DNA of 50,008 nt from positions 56,315 through 106,322 of the forward strand of contig PNBD01000153.1 in assembly GCA_003135855.1 (NCBI GenBank). The letters run 5' to 3'. The translations under genes were made by a program, and so were the position numbers. Positions 13,294-22,001 of the stretch are shown here, one piece after another; the first letter of the stretch is position 1; each line of letters starts with the position of its first letter. This stretch comes from Deltaproteobacteria bacterium. Its GTDB lineage: Bacteria; Desulfobacterota; Binatia; Binatales; Binataceae. The notes under the pieces were generated by a model that was not told the origin of the DNA, searched no databases, and saw only the letters and a list, made by a program, of their open reading frames with translations.

Positions 13294-14079
13294 CTATTGA
13301 ATCCCCTCAGGCCCGGCACTGTAACGTTGCTGTCCCGACTTGAGCTGGCCGTAGGTACTGGTTTCGAAATGTTTGACGTTTTGTTGCAAATTGAGATCGC
13401 CATGCAGATCCGCGACGGCCGCCTTGACGCCTTCGAGCGCGATCTCGTGCGCCCGCACCCATCTGCCGGAACGCTGAACGAAGTTCGCGAGATCGAAAAT
13501 GTTTTCCGAGAGCGCCGCCTGTGACTTGGCGAACTTCGCGGTCCAGACAACCTGCTGCGTTTTCAAGTCGACGAACTTCAGCGAAAACGTCACCGAGGCG
13601 GGACTCGACGCCGAGTAGTCCATCCCGACGCGCTCTTTGTAGCGCTCCACCGTGCCGTAGATTACGCCGTCGGCCGAGACGTCATGGCCTAATTTGAGCG
13701 CGTCCTGATCCTGGTTCCCGACCGTGGTCGGCGGCATCTTCTGCATCGCGTCCTCGACATCCTGCAGCGGAATTGCCTCCCATCCGCCGGCCACTGCGAC
13801 CTGGCTATACAATTCCGCAGTCACTGCTTCAGTTGCTCCTGGAGCCAACGCCTCGCCAGTGCCCGGCGGTTCCTCGAGCAGCGGCATCACGGCGACCCGG
13901 TTCACCGTGATCGTCTTGATCGAGCGGACCGAATGCGCTTTCAGATTCGACGTTCGCGTAATGTCTTTGAACGTATCCTTGGTCGCAATCACCGTATCTG
14001 CCGCTATTACCGAACAGCCGGGGCCGTACAATGCCAACGCGCACAGCACCAAATTTCGCAACAGCGAGCGGGCGCTCAT
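13294..14079 (-). CDS. Predicted lipoprotein, GNA1162/DUF799-like
   Basis: 261-aa ORF; signal peptide with ...GPGC; ADGVIYGTVERYKERVGMDYSASSPASVTFSLKFVDLKTQQVVWTAKFAK. Confidence 0.65.
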   Translation of the reverse strand: MSARSLLRNLVLCALALYGPGCSVIAADTVIATKDTFKDITRTSNLKAHSVRSIKTITVNRVAVMPLLEEPPGTGEALAPGATEAVTAELYSQVAVAGGWEAIPLQDVEDAMQKMPPTTVGNQDQDALKLGHDVSADGVIYGTVERYKERVGMDYSASSPASVTFSLKFVDLKTQQVVWTAKFAKSQAALSENIFDLANFVQRSGRWVRAHEIALEGVKAAVADLHGDLNLQQNVKHFETSTYGQLKSGQQRYSAGPEGIQ

Positions 14080-15872
14080 GACGTCACCTTGATCGACAAT
14101 TCCCGAAGCTGGCGCGGATCGACTTCAGACGGCGCGCCACTCATCGGGTCGACCGCCTTCTGTGTCTTGGGAAACGCGATCACGTCGCGCAGCGATTCGG
14201 TGCCACAGAGCATCATGCAAATGCGATCGACGCCGAACGCGATTCCACCATGCGGCGGCGCGCCGTAACGCAGCGCCTCGAGCAGGAAGCCGAAACGATC
14301 GACCGATTCCTCGCGCGACATGCCGAGCAACTCGAACACCTTCAGTTGCAGTTCGCGGCTGTGAATACGAATCGAACCGCCGCCGAGTTCCTGGCCGTTG
14401 AGCACCATGTCGTAGGCGAGTGCGCGCGCCTTCAACGGCGTCGATTCCAGCAGCTTGAGGTCGTCGGGATTCGGCGCGGTGAAAGGATGGTTTACGGCGA
14501 CCATGCGTTTATCTTCATCGCTGTAATCGAACAGCGGAAAATCCACCACCCACAGAAATTTCAGCTCGTCCGATTTGTCGAGTTCGAATTTCGCACCGAG
14601 TCGAAGACGAACATCGCCGAGCACGGGGCGAATCTTGTCGGGCAGTCCCGCGACCATGATCAGTGTGTCACCCTGCTTGAGGTCCGCAATCGAGGCGGCC
14701 GCGCTCTTTTCCGCGTCGCTGATGTACTTCGCGATCGGACCTTGCCATCCCGCGTCCCCTACTTTGATCCACGCGAGACCCATCGAATAACGCGTGCGCA
14801 CGGATTCGGTGAGTTCGTCGAGCTCGCGGCGAGTCAGTGGGTCAGCGCCCGGAACATTGATTCCGTAAACCGACTCGCCGCGCGAAAGAATTTCGGCGAA
14901 AACCTTGAAGGCCGTGCCGGCGAATCCGGACGTAAGATTCTTGAGTTCGAGCCCGAAGCGCAAATCAGGCTTATCGATACCGAAACGATCGACCGCATCG
15001 GCATACGACATCCGCGGAAACGGCGGCTTCACATCTATTCCGAGCACGCGCTGATAGACCGACGCGATCATGCCTTCCGCGATCGATTGAATGTCCTCAG
15101 GGCGCGGACCGGTCATCTCGATATCGATCTGGCTGAACTCCGGCTGACGATTGGCGCGCAAGTCTTCGTCGCGGAAGCATCGCGCGATTTGGTAATAGCG
15201 ATCGAACCCGCCGATCATCAAAATCTGCTTCAGCAATTGCGGCGATTGCGGCAGCGCGTAGAACTTGCCGGGGTTGACGCGGCTCGGCACCAGGTAATCG
15301 CGCGCGCCTTCAGGCGTCGATTTGAAAAGGATCGGCGTCTCGATATCGACGAAGCCGTTCTGATCGAGATGATCGCGAACCGCCTTGAGCGCCTGATGCC
15401 GCCGGCGCAGATTGCTCTGCATCTCGGGTCGGCGCAGATCGATGAAGCGATACTTGAGTCGGATTTCTTCCGCGGTCGCTTCGCCGTCAACGACCTGAAA
15501 TGGCGGCGGCGCAGACGCGTTCAGAACTTCAAATTCATGAACCAGGATTTCGATCTCGCCGGTCGGAAGCTCGGCGTTGACGGTCCCCTCCGAGCGCCGC
15601 GCCACCTTGCCTTTGACCGCGACGTAGAACTCCGAGCGCGCTTCGCCGGCCGCAGAGTGCGCCGCGGCATTGTGCTCAGGATTCATCACCAGCTGAACGA
15701 TTCCCTCGCGGTCGCGCAGATCGATGAAAATCAGACCGCCGTGATCGCGCCGCGTCTGGACCCATCCCCAAAGCGCAACCTCACGGCCCTCGTCCGAGGC
15801 GCGAATCGCGCCGCAGTAATCGGTCCGCTGCCACGGCGGCAACGGAGAATATCGTTCACTTTTCGACATCAC
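14076..15872 (-). CDS. aspS: Aspartyl-tRNA synthetase (bacterial type)
   Basis: 598-aa ORF; GWVQTRRDHGGLIFIDLRDREGIVQLV, FRDEDLRANRQPEFSQIDIEM, GGIAFGVDRICMMLCGTESLRDVIAFPKTQ. Confidence 0.97.
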   Translation of the reverse strand: MMSKSERYSPLPPWQRTDYCGAIRASDEGREVALWGWVQTRRDHGGLIFIDLRDREGIVQLVMNPEHNAAAHSAAGEARSEFYVAVKGKVARRSEGTVNAELPTGEIEILVHEFEVLNASAPPPFQVVDGEATAEEIRLKYRFIDLRRPEMQSNLRRRHQALKAVRDHLDQNGFVDIETPILFKSTPEGARDYLVPSRVNPGKFYALPQSPQLLKQILMIGGFDRYYQIARCFRDEDLRANRQPEFSQIDIEMTGPRPEDIQSIAEGMIASVYQRVLGIDVKPPFPRMSYADAVDRFGIDKPDLRFGLELKNLTSGFAGTAFKVFAEILSRGESVYGINVPGADPLTRRELDELTESVRTRYSMGLAWIKVGDAGWQGPIAKYISDAEKSAAASIADLKQGDTLIMVAGLPDKIRPVLGDVRLRLGAKFELDKSDELKFLWVVDFPLFDYSDEDKRMVAVNHPFTAPNPDDLKLLESTPLKARALAYDMVLNGQELGGGSIRIHSRELQLKVFELLGMSREESVDRFGFLLEALRYGAPPHGGIAFGVDRICMMLCGTESLRDVIAFPKTQKAVDPMSGAPSEVDPRQLRELSIKVTS

Positions 15873-15956
15873 ACGTCCTAATCGATCAACACCTTGCAGA
15901 CTCGCAACACCATGCAGATCTGAAAGATTACCTGTGCGGTTGCCGCCGCGAAATAG

Positions 15957-17213
15957 TCAGCCGGCGAGGGCCGCCGCGATTGCGCGGGGGGCATCGGCGA
16001 CCGCAACTTCATTTTGCGAACTGTGTTTAAGGTCGCGGAGCTGAACCACGCTCCGTGCGAGTTCGTCGTCGCCAATGATCACGGCGAATCGCGCACCGAT
16101 CTTCGATGCCCTCCCGAGCAGCGCCTTCAGCTTGCGTTCCGGCGAGAGCAGTTCGACCTTCAACTTCGATGCGCGCAGATCGCGCGCGACGACGATCGCT
16201 TGCCGCATCGCGGCTGGGCCCATCGCAATCACCGCCGCGTCGGGTGCATCGGACGGCGCCAAGCCCGCCGCTTGCAGCGCGAGCGCCATCCGATCGACGC
16301 CAATACCGAAGCCAATCCCCGGCACCGATGATCCGCCCATCGCCTCGACCAGTCCGTCGTATCGGCCTCCGCCAACGACGGTGCTCTGCGCACCAAGCCC
16401 GTCCGCCGTCACTTCGAATGCTGTGCGCGAGTAGTAATCAAGGCCTCGCACGAGGTGCGGATTGACGAGGAACTTGACTCCGGCGGCAGAGATGAGTTCC
16501 TGCACCACGCCGAAATGCGCGCGGCACGCTTCACATAGATAGTCGAGACTGCTCGGCGCACTCTCAGCCAGTTTCACGTCGATCTTGCAGTCAAGCAGGC
16601 GCAGCGGATTGCGCTCGATACGATTGTGACAATCATCACATAGTTCGTCCCAGTGCGAGCGGCCCCACGCGATCAGTGCCGCGCGAAACGCAGGTCTGCA
16701 ATCCTTGCATCCGATTGAATTAATCTCGAACCGAACCGGCAGGCGCAGATCCCGGCACAGATCGTCGATCATGATCAGCAGATCGGCATCGCAGGCGGCG
16801 TCGGCGCGGCCGAAAACCTCGACACCGAATTGGTAAAACTGGCGATAGCGCCCCTTCTGCGGGCGCTCGCGCCGAAACACTGGACCCGAGTAGAAGAAGC
16901 GCTGCTCCGGAGCACTGCGATCGAGCCCGGCCTCGATATACGCGCGGACCACGCTGGGCGTGCCCTCGGGTCTGAGCGCAACCGTCGTCTCCGCTTCATC
17001 GCGATCGACAAACGCGTACATCTGCTTTTCGACGATATCGGAAGTCTCGCCGGTCGAGCGCACGAACAGATCGATTCGCTCGAGCAGCGGAATCCGGATT
17101 TCGCTGAAGTTATGCCTCTGCGCAATTTCACGAGCCCGGTCTTCGACGAAGCTCATCACCGCGGCGTCGGGGCCGATTAGATCTCTGAATCCTCGTAGTC
17201 GTGTCAGTTCCAA
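15957..17213 (-). CDS. hisS: Histidyl-tRNA synthetase
   Basis: 418-aa ORF; RGFRDLIGPDA, LRPEGTPSVVRAYIEAGLD, VGGGRYDGLVEAMGG. Confidence 0.97.
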   Translation of the reverse strand: MELTRLRGFRDLIGPDAAVMSFVEDRAREIAQRHNFSEIRIPLLERIDLFVRSTGETSDIVEKQMYAFVDRDEAETTVALRPEGTPSVVRAYIEAGLDRSAPEQRFFYSGPVFRRERPQKGRYRQFYQFGVEVFGRADAACDADLLIMIDDLCRDLRLPVRFEINSIGCKDCRPAFRAALIAWGRSHWDELCDDCHNRIERNPLRLLDCKIDVKLAESAPSSLDYLCEACRAHFGVVQELISAAGVKFLVNPHLVRGLDYYSRTAFEVTADGLGAQSTVVGGGRYDGLVEAMGGSSVPGIGFGIGVDRMALALQAAGLAPSDAPDAAVIAMGPAAMRQAIVVARDLRASKLKVELLSPERKLKALLGRASKIGARFAVIIGDDELARSVVQLRDLKHSSQNEVAVADAPRAIAAALAG

Positions 17214-17259
17214 TTTCTCACACTGATTTCAGCCCGCAAATCTATCGGCCCGATCGGGA

Positions 17260-17291
17260 AAGAAAAAGGGCCGCCTTTTCGGGCGGCCCTT
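17260..17291 (-). terminator. Rho-independent terminator downstream of the thiolase gene
   Basis: AAGGGCCGCC (17266-17275) / GGCGGCCCTT (17282-17291), 10-bp stem, 6-nt loop, followed on the minus strand by TTTCT. Confidence 0.8.
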
Positions 17292-17324
17292 CGTTGAAGT
17301 GCCGATTGAGGCGATGATCCTGAA

Positions 17325-18485
17325 TTATACCGTCAGGATATGAATCGTACAGGCGGAACCCAGCCCAATCACGTGGGCCTGGCCCGCCTTGGCGTTAGGC
17401 ACCAGACGCTCCTTGGCGCGATCGTCCTGAGTCAGATGCCACACGACCTCGCAGATATTCGCCACGCCGGTCGCGCCGAGAGGATGCCCCTTCGAGAGCA
17501 GCCCGCCCGATACGTTGACGGGGGCCTTGCCGCCGAGATCAGGATGCACGCCACCGCCCGAATCGATGAACGCGCCGGCCTCGCCGTCGCCGCAGAGCCC
17601 CAGGTTCTCGTAGTGCACCAGCTCCGCGGTCGCGAAGCAGTCATGCAGTTCGGTCAGCGCGATATCCTTGGGTCCGAGGCCGGCCTTCTCGTAGGCCAGC
17701 TTCGACGCGCGACGCGTCAGCGTGCTGACATCGGGCAGCGTCAAATCGCGATCCGTCCACGGGTCCGACGTAAGCACCGACGCCGCGACCTTGGCCCGCT
17801 TGCGGCCACCCGCGAGCTGTTTGAGCTTGTCTTCGGAAACGAGAATCGCAGCCGCCGCGCCGTCACCGGTCGGGCAACACATATAAAGCGTGTTGGGATA
17901 ACCGACCATGCGGGCGTTCATCACGTCCTCGAGCGTAACTTCGTTGCGATACTGCGAGAACGGATTCTTGGTCGCATGCTTGTGCGATTTCACCGAGATC
18001 TTGGCGAAGTGCTCGAACTTGGTGCCGTACTTGCGCATATGCTCGACGCCCGCCTGTCCGAACACCGCCGGCATCAAGCCGGACCCGACTTTGCCCTCGG
18101 TCGAATAAGCCGGGTCGCCGCCGCCGGTGCCGCCGAGCAATCCCTGCTTGCCCATCTGCTCCACACCGACCGCCATCGCGATGTCGTACATTCCAGCCGC
18201 GATTGACATGTATGCTTCGCGAAACGCCGTCGAACCGGTGGCGCACGCGTTGGAGACGTTGATTACTGGGATGCCGGTCTGGCCGATCTGATGGAGGATC
18301 CGCTGCCCGACCATCGCGTTGGACTGGTAGAGATTTCCGCAGGCGAACATCTCGACGTCCTTGATCGTGATACCGGCGTCCTTCAGTGCGAGCATCGCAG
18401 CCTGGCCGCCGAGTTCCGGAACGGTCTTTTCGGGATAGCGTCCGAATTTCAGCATCCCGGTTCCGAGAACATAAACGTTACGCAT
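17325..18485 (-). CDS. Thiolase-family protein (lipid-transfer/SCP-x-type acetyl-CoA acetyltransferase)
   Basis: 386-aa ORF; INVSNACATGSTAFREAYMSI, ELHDCFATAEL, GGLLSKGHPLGATGVANICE; paired with a DUF35 protein. Confidence 0.9.
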   Translation of the reverse strand: MRNVYVLGTGMLKFGRYPEKTVPELGGQAAMLALKDAGITIKDVEMFACGNLYQSNAMVGQRILHQIGQTGIPVINVSNACATGSTAFREAYMSIAAGMYDIAMAVGVEQMGKQGLLGGTGGGDPAYSTEGKVGSGLMPAVFGQAGVEHMRKYGTKFEHFAKISVKSHKHATKNPFSQYRNEVTLEDVMNARMVGYPNTLYMCCPTGDGAAAAILVSEDKLKQLAGGRKRAKVAASVLTSDPWTDRDLTLPDVSTLTRRASKLAYEKAGLGPKDIALTELHDCFATAELVHYENLGLCGDGEAGAFIDSGGGVHPDLGGKAPVNVSGGLLSKGHPLGATGVANICEVVWHLTQDDRAKERLVPNAKAGQAHVIGLGSACTIHILTV

Positions 18486-18521
18486 ATTGAATCCTCCTGG
18501 CGGCCCGGTCCGTGCCGAGGT

Positions 18522-18572
18522 CCGTCGATAAATTTAGTCCGTCGTTAAGTTTAGATCGTCGATAAATTTTTG
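18522..18572. repeat. 17-bp tandem repeat x3 upstream of the thiolase gene
   Basis: CCGTCGATAAATTTAGT / CCGTCGTTAAGTTTAGA / TCGTCGATAAATTTTTG. Confidence 0.85.
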
Positions 18573-18600
18573 GCGGCTTCGATACCCGCTGTGCCTCGAC

Positions 18601-18632
18601 CCTTACTTTTTGCTTGCCTTAATTTTTGCTTG
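18601..18632. repeat. 16-bp tandem duplication spanning the DUF35 stop codon
   Basis: CCTTACTTTTTGCTTG / CCTTAATTTTTGCTTG, one mismatch. Confidence 0.85.
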
Positions 18633-19059
18633 GACGGTACGAAAAAGCTACCACGTCATGGCCTTCACGATCCTTGGCCGCGACGCTGGTCACCAATTCG
18701 ACCGGCAAATTGAAGACTTTGTTCGGTTCCTTCTGCGCCTGATCGAAATCGACGTCGATCAGGTTCGCGCGGACGCTGATGCCCTCGGGCAGATCGACGA
18801 TCGCGGTCACATAGGGCGTCTTAATTCCGGGGAACGACTGATGCACCACCGAAAAGACGTACACCTTGCCCTTATCGGACAGCGAAATCGGCGAGAACTT
18901 CCCCGCTTCGCCGCACTTCGAGCATGCGACCCGATTGGGATCGAGATAAATCGCACCGCAGGCGCATTTGATTCCTTCAAGATGCGGCTTGGGCGCCAGT
19001 TTCAACCATGGAACAATCGGACGCGGTCCCGTGACAGTAGCTTGAGCCTGCTCAGCCAT
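18619..19059 (-). CDS. Zn-ribbon/OB-fold (DUF35) thiolase partner protein
   Basis: 146-aa ORF; CACGAIYLDPNRVACSKCGEAGKF rubredoxin-like Zn ribbon, OB-fold C-terminus. Confidence 0.88.
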   Translation of the reverse strand: MAEQAQATVTGPRPIVPWLKLAPKPHLEGIKCACGAIYLDPNRVACSKCGEAGKFSPISLSDKGKVYVFSVVHQSFPGIKTPYVTAIVDLPEGISVRANLIDVDFDQAQKEPNKVFNLPVELVTSVAAKDREGHDVVAFSYRPSKN

Positions 19060-19233
19060 ACGATCCTCCGAACCAATGATGGTGCTGATGAACGACTAGC
19101 GCCGCTCTTGCGCGGCGTGGTCTTTCTTCTTTGGCCGAAGTTTCCCACAGGGTCGGCAGATCGTCAACCCTCTCGCCCGCACCGTTTAACATGCTTTGTA
19201 TGCCTCAAAAGGATCTGACGCTCTGGCAGTTTA

Positions 19234-21879
19234 TTAGCGGCGAGCGGACGGATTTGTAGACGGCACGATTCGACGCACGGTCTTGTCCTGCCAGGTGCGA
19301 ATCGTCGCGGCGTCGCGCGTCGCATCGAGCATTACCGCGCCGTCGATATCAGTCCGAAACACTGCGGCGCCGGCTTCAACATAACGATCAAGCACCGCGT
19401 CCGACGGGAAATGAAATCGGTTGAGGTATCCATCCGAAATGATCGCGGCTGTTGGATGGACCGCCTCGACGAAGGCGCGCGTCGAGGAACTGGCACTGCC
19501 ATGATGCGGCACCTTGAGCACCGTCGAATGAAGCCCCGCGGAATCGGCGACCATCGCGCGTTCGGCGCCCGCTTCGATATCGCCAGTGAACAGCACCGAG
19601 GTCGGCCCGAAACTGAATCGCAGCACCATCGAGCCATTGTTGCGCGAGCTACTCTTGCGGCCGCGCTTGTTCGGCGAAGCCTCTTTGATCACGGCGGAAT
19701 TCAGCGAATTGATTGCCACGCCACCAATCGACGAAAACGGCGCGGTCGCGCCCACCTGAACGATTGGTACTTGCGCGCGCGTCAGGTCGGCGAGGAATTC
19801 CACAAAGCTGGCATCGACGCTGCCGGCCGGGGTCGTCCAGAATGCGCGCGGCGCGAAGTTCAACGCGACAAAATCGAGACCGCCGAAATGATCGAGATCG
19901 GGATGACTCAGCGCGATGTAATCGACGCGCATGATTTTTCGCGACCACAAAAACGGCGCGACAATTCGCTCGCCCGAGTCGAAGCCGGCGTACGCTCCGC
20001 CGCCGTCGATTAGCATCACGCGCGAGCCGGGAAACTGAATCACCGCGCCGTCGCCCTGCCCTACCGATAAAAACGTCACGCGCAAATCGGGATTGAAGAA
20101 TCGCTCGCGAATCCACCAGGCGGCGTCGGCGACCAGTACCAGTGCGAGCACGATCGCACATCCGCCGCGCCAACCGAATCGCCTCGCGACGGGACTAGCA
20201 GGCTCGGGCTCGGGGCTGCGATCGTTCCTAATCGGAACTGCCAGCGGCGCGAGCAGCCAAAGCATCAAGAACCCGTACGCGATTCCCAGCTCGAGCGCGG
20301 TCGGCGTGAACGTTCGAAACCAGGCAAGCGGCCAATCGACAAACGACTCGGCGAACCAGTTGCCCAACTCCAGCGCCTTGCCGCCGAGCAACAGTATCGC
20401 GCGTGCAATCGGCTCCGAAAAGAAACTCATCACGGCAGCGATAAGTCCGCTGACGGTCGCGCCGAATGCCATGATCGGCACCACGACCGCGTTGGCGACC
20501 ATGCCGACGATCGCGAACTGGTTGAAGTGAAACGCCGTCAGCGGCGCCGTCCCGAGCATCGCCCAGAACGACACCGCGCAGTAGCCAAGAATCATCTCGG
20601 CGTACGTCCACAAGCGAGCGGTCGGCTCGGCGGGCAATCGTCCGAGACGTTTGCGGCGCGCGATCCACGAGGCAAAGCGGCGCATGCCAATCACGATCGC
20701 AATCACCGAGGCGAACGAGAGCTGAAAGCCGATGTCGGCGGTCGAGCCCGGGATCGCCACACAAATGACGATCGCGGCCAGCGCCAGCGACGCGATCGCC
20801 TCGCGCGGTCGATCGATCAGCAGCGCGAGCATATACGCCAGCACCATCACCAGCGCGCGCACGGTCGAGACATGATGCCCCGCAATCGAGGCGTACGCGC
20901 AGACCACGATCGCGGCGGCAATGGCGGCGAGCTTGTTCGCGTAGCCGCGGCTCGAGAGTCCGCGAAACAGCATCATCGCCAGCCGGATCGCGGCGAACAT
21001 CGCTGCCGCGACGATACTCAGATGAAGTCCCGAGATGACCAGCAGGTGCGCCATGCCGGTGCGGGCAAAGGTCTGGCGCAGCGGTTCCTGTATCTCGCCT
21101 CGATCGCCGATTATCAGGGCGCGCATTTCTGCGTTCTCGGGGTATGACAAGTTGCGATCGATGAACTCGCCGATATGGTTTCGAATCGCCTCGATTTCCG
21201 CAGAGGGAAACCGCCCGCGATGCCCGATCACCTGGAATGCGTCGGTGCCGAGAGCATTCCCTTGGACGGTGATCGTGGCGTCGATACCGTCGCGCGCCAT
21301 CATTCCCGCATAGTCAAACTCGCCGGGATTTCCTTCGTTACGCGGAAATCGAATCCGGCCCGTCAACCGGATTTCGTCGCCCAGGTTGAAATCACCGCTG
21401 CCGAGCACTGCGATTCGAATCGTGCCGTTCGCGGCGTGAAGTTCTTTGCCCTTCTCCCCCGCACGATCGACCGCGGTATAGAGGCGACCGCCGTAGCTCT
21501 CGCGTTCAGGCTCACGGTAAAGATGGCCTTCGATCGTTAGATGAGAACCATCGGCAAAATTACGGATACTTTGCGGCGACGGCGCAGGCTCGAGCAGACG
21601 CGTTACGCTTGCGGCGGCAGCAAAAACGATCGCGACGTAAGCGATCGACAAGCCGAGATTCGGCCGTGAATCGAGGAACAGAATCAGTGCGGCCAGCGCG
21701 AAGGCAATCGCGGGCCATAAGGGCATCGCGACATGCAGATTGCCGAGGGCATCGCCCGCGAGGATCGCGATCGCGACCGCGTAAATCGGCGGATGTCGCT
21801 CGAACGCATACAGGGCGCTGCGAACATAACCGGCGCTGGGCTCGACGCCCGATTCGACTCGCGCCGAACTGTATTCCAC
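19234..21879 (-). CDS. comEC: ComEC/Rec2 DNA internalisation protein
   Basis: 881-aa ORF; HLLVISGLHLSIVAAAMF, multi-TM, C-terminal metallo-beta-lactamase domain (SVGQGDGAVIQFPGSRVMLIDGGG, SHPDLDHFGGL, KVPHHGSASS). Confidence 0.96.
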   Translation of the reverse strand: MEYSSARVESGVEPSAGYVRSALYAFERHPPIYAVAIAILAGDALGNLHVAMPLWPAIAFALAALILFLDSRPNLGLSIAYVAIVFAAAASVTRLLEPAPSPQSIRNFADGSHLTIEGHLYREPERESYGGRLYTAVDRAGEKGKELHAANGTIRIAVLGSGDFNLGDEIRLTGRIRFPRNEGNPGEFDYAGMMARDGIDATITVQGNALGTDAFQVIGHRGRFPSAEIEAIRNHIGEFIDRNLSYPENAEMRALIIGDRGEIQEPLRQTFARTGMAHLLVISGLHLSIVAAAMFAAIRLAMMLFRGLSSRGYANKLAAIAAAIVVCAYASIAGHHVSTVRALVMVLAYMLALLIDRPREAIASLALAAIVICVAIPGSTADIGFQLSFASVIAIVIGMRRFASWIARRKRLGRLPAEPTARLWTYAEMILGYCAVSFWAMLGTAPLTAFHFNQFAIVGMVANAVVVPIMAFGATVSGLIAAVMSFFSEPIARAILLLGGKALELGNWFAESFVDWPLAWFRTFTPTALELGIAYGFLMLWLLAPLAVPIRNDRSPEPEPASPVARRFGWRGGCAIVLALVLVADAAWWIRERFFNPDLRVTFLSVGQGDGAVIQFPGSRVMLIDGGGAYAGFDSGERIVAPFLWSRKIMRVDYIALSHPDLDHFGGLDFVALNFAPRAFWTTPAGSVDASFVEFLADLTRAQVPIVQVGATAPFSSIGGVAINSLNSAVIKEASPNKRGRKSSSRNNGSMVLRFSFGPTSVLFTGDIEAGAERAMVADSAGLHSTVLKVPHHGSASSSTRAFVEAVHPTAAIISDGYLNRFHFPSDAVLDRYVEAGAAVFRTDIDGAVMLDATRDAATIRTWQDKTVRRIVPSTNPSARR

Positions 21880-22001
21880 GCGCAGTGGCGAGGCTGCTGT
21901 CGCGGCGATAGGTACGCACCCCCTTTGCGCGTAGCTAGACCATCAGATGTCAGCCGTTGACTGTGTGATTATGTACTCGCCAGCCCGACCAGCGCCAGCT
22001 T

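Noticed and set aside
14250-15881. 543-aa + strand ORF opposite aspS
   Set aside because: Antisense shadow of aspS; no recognisable domains.
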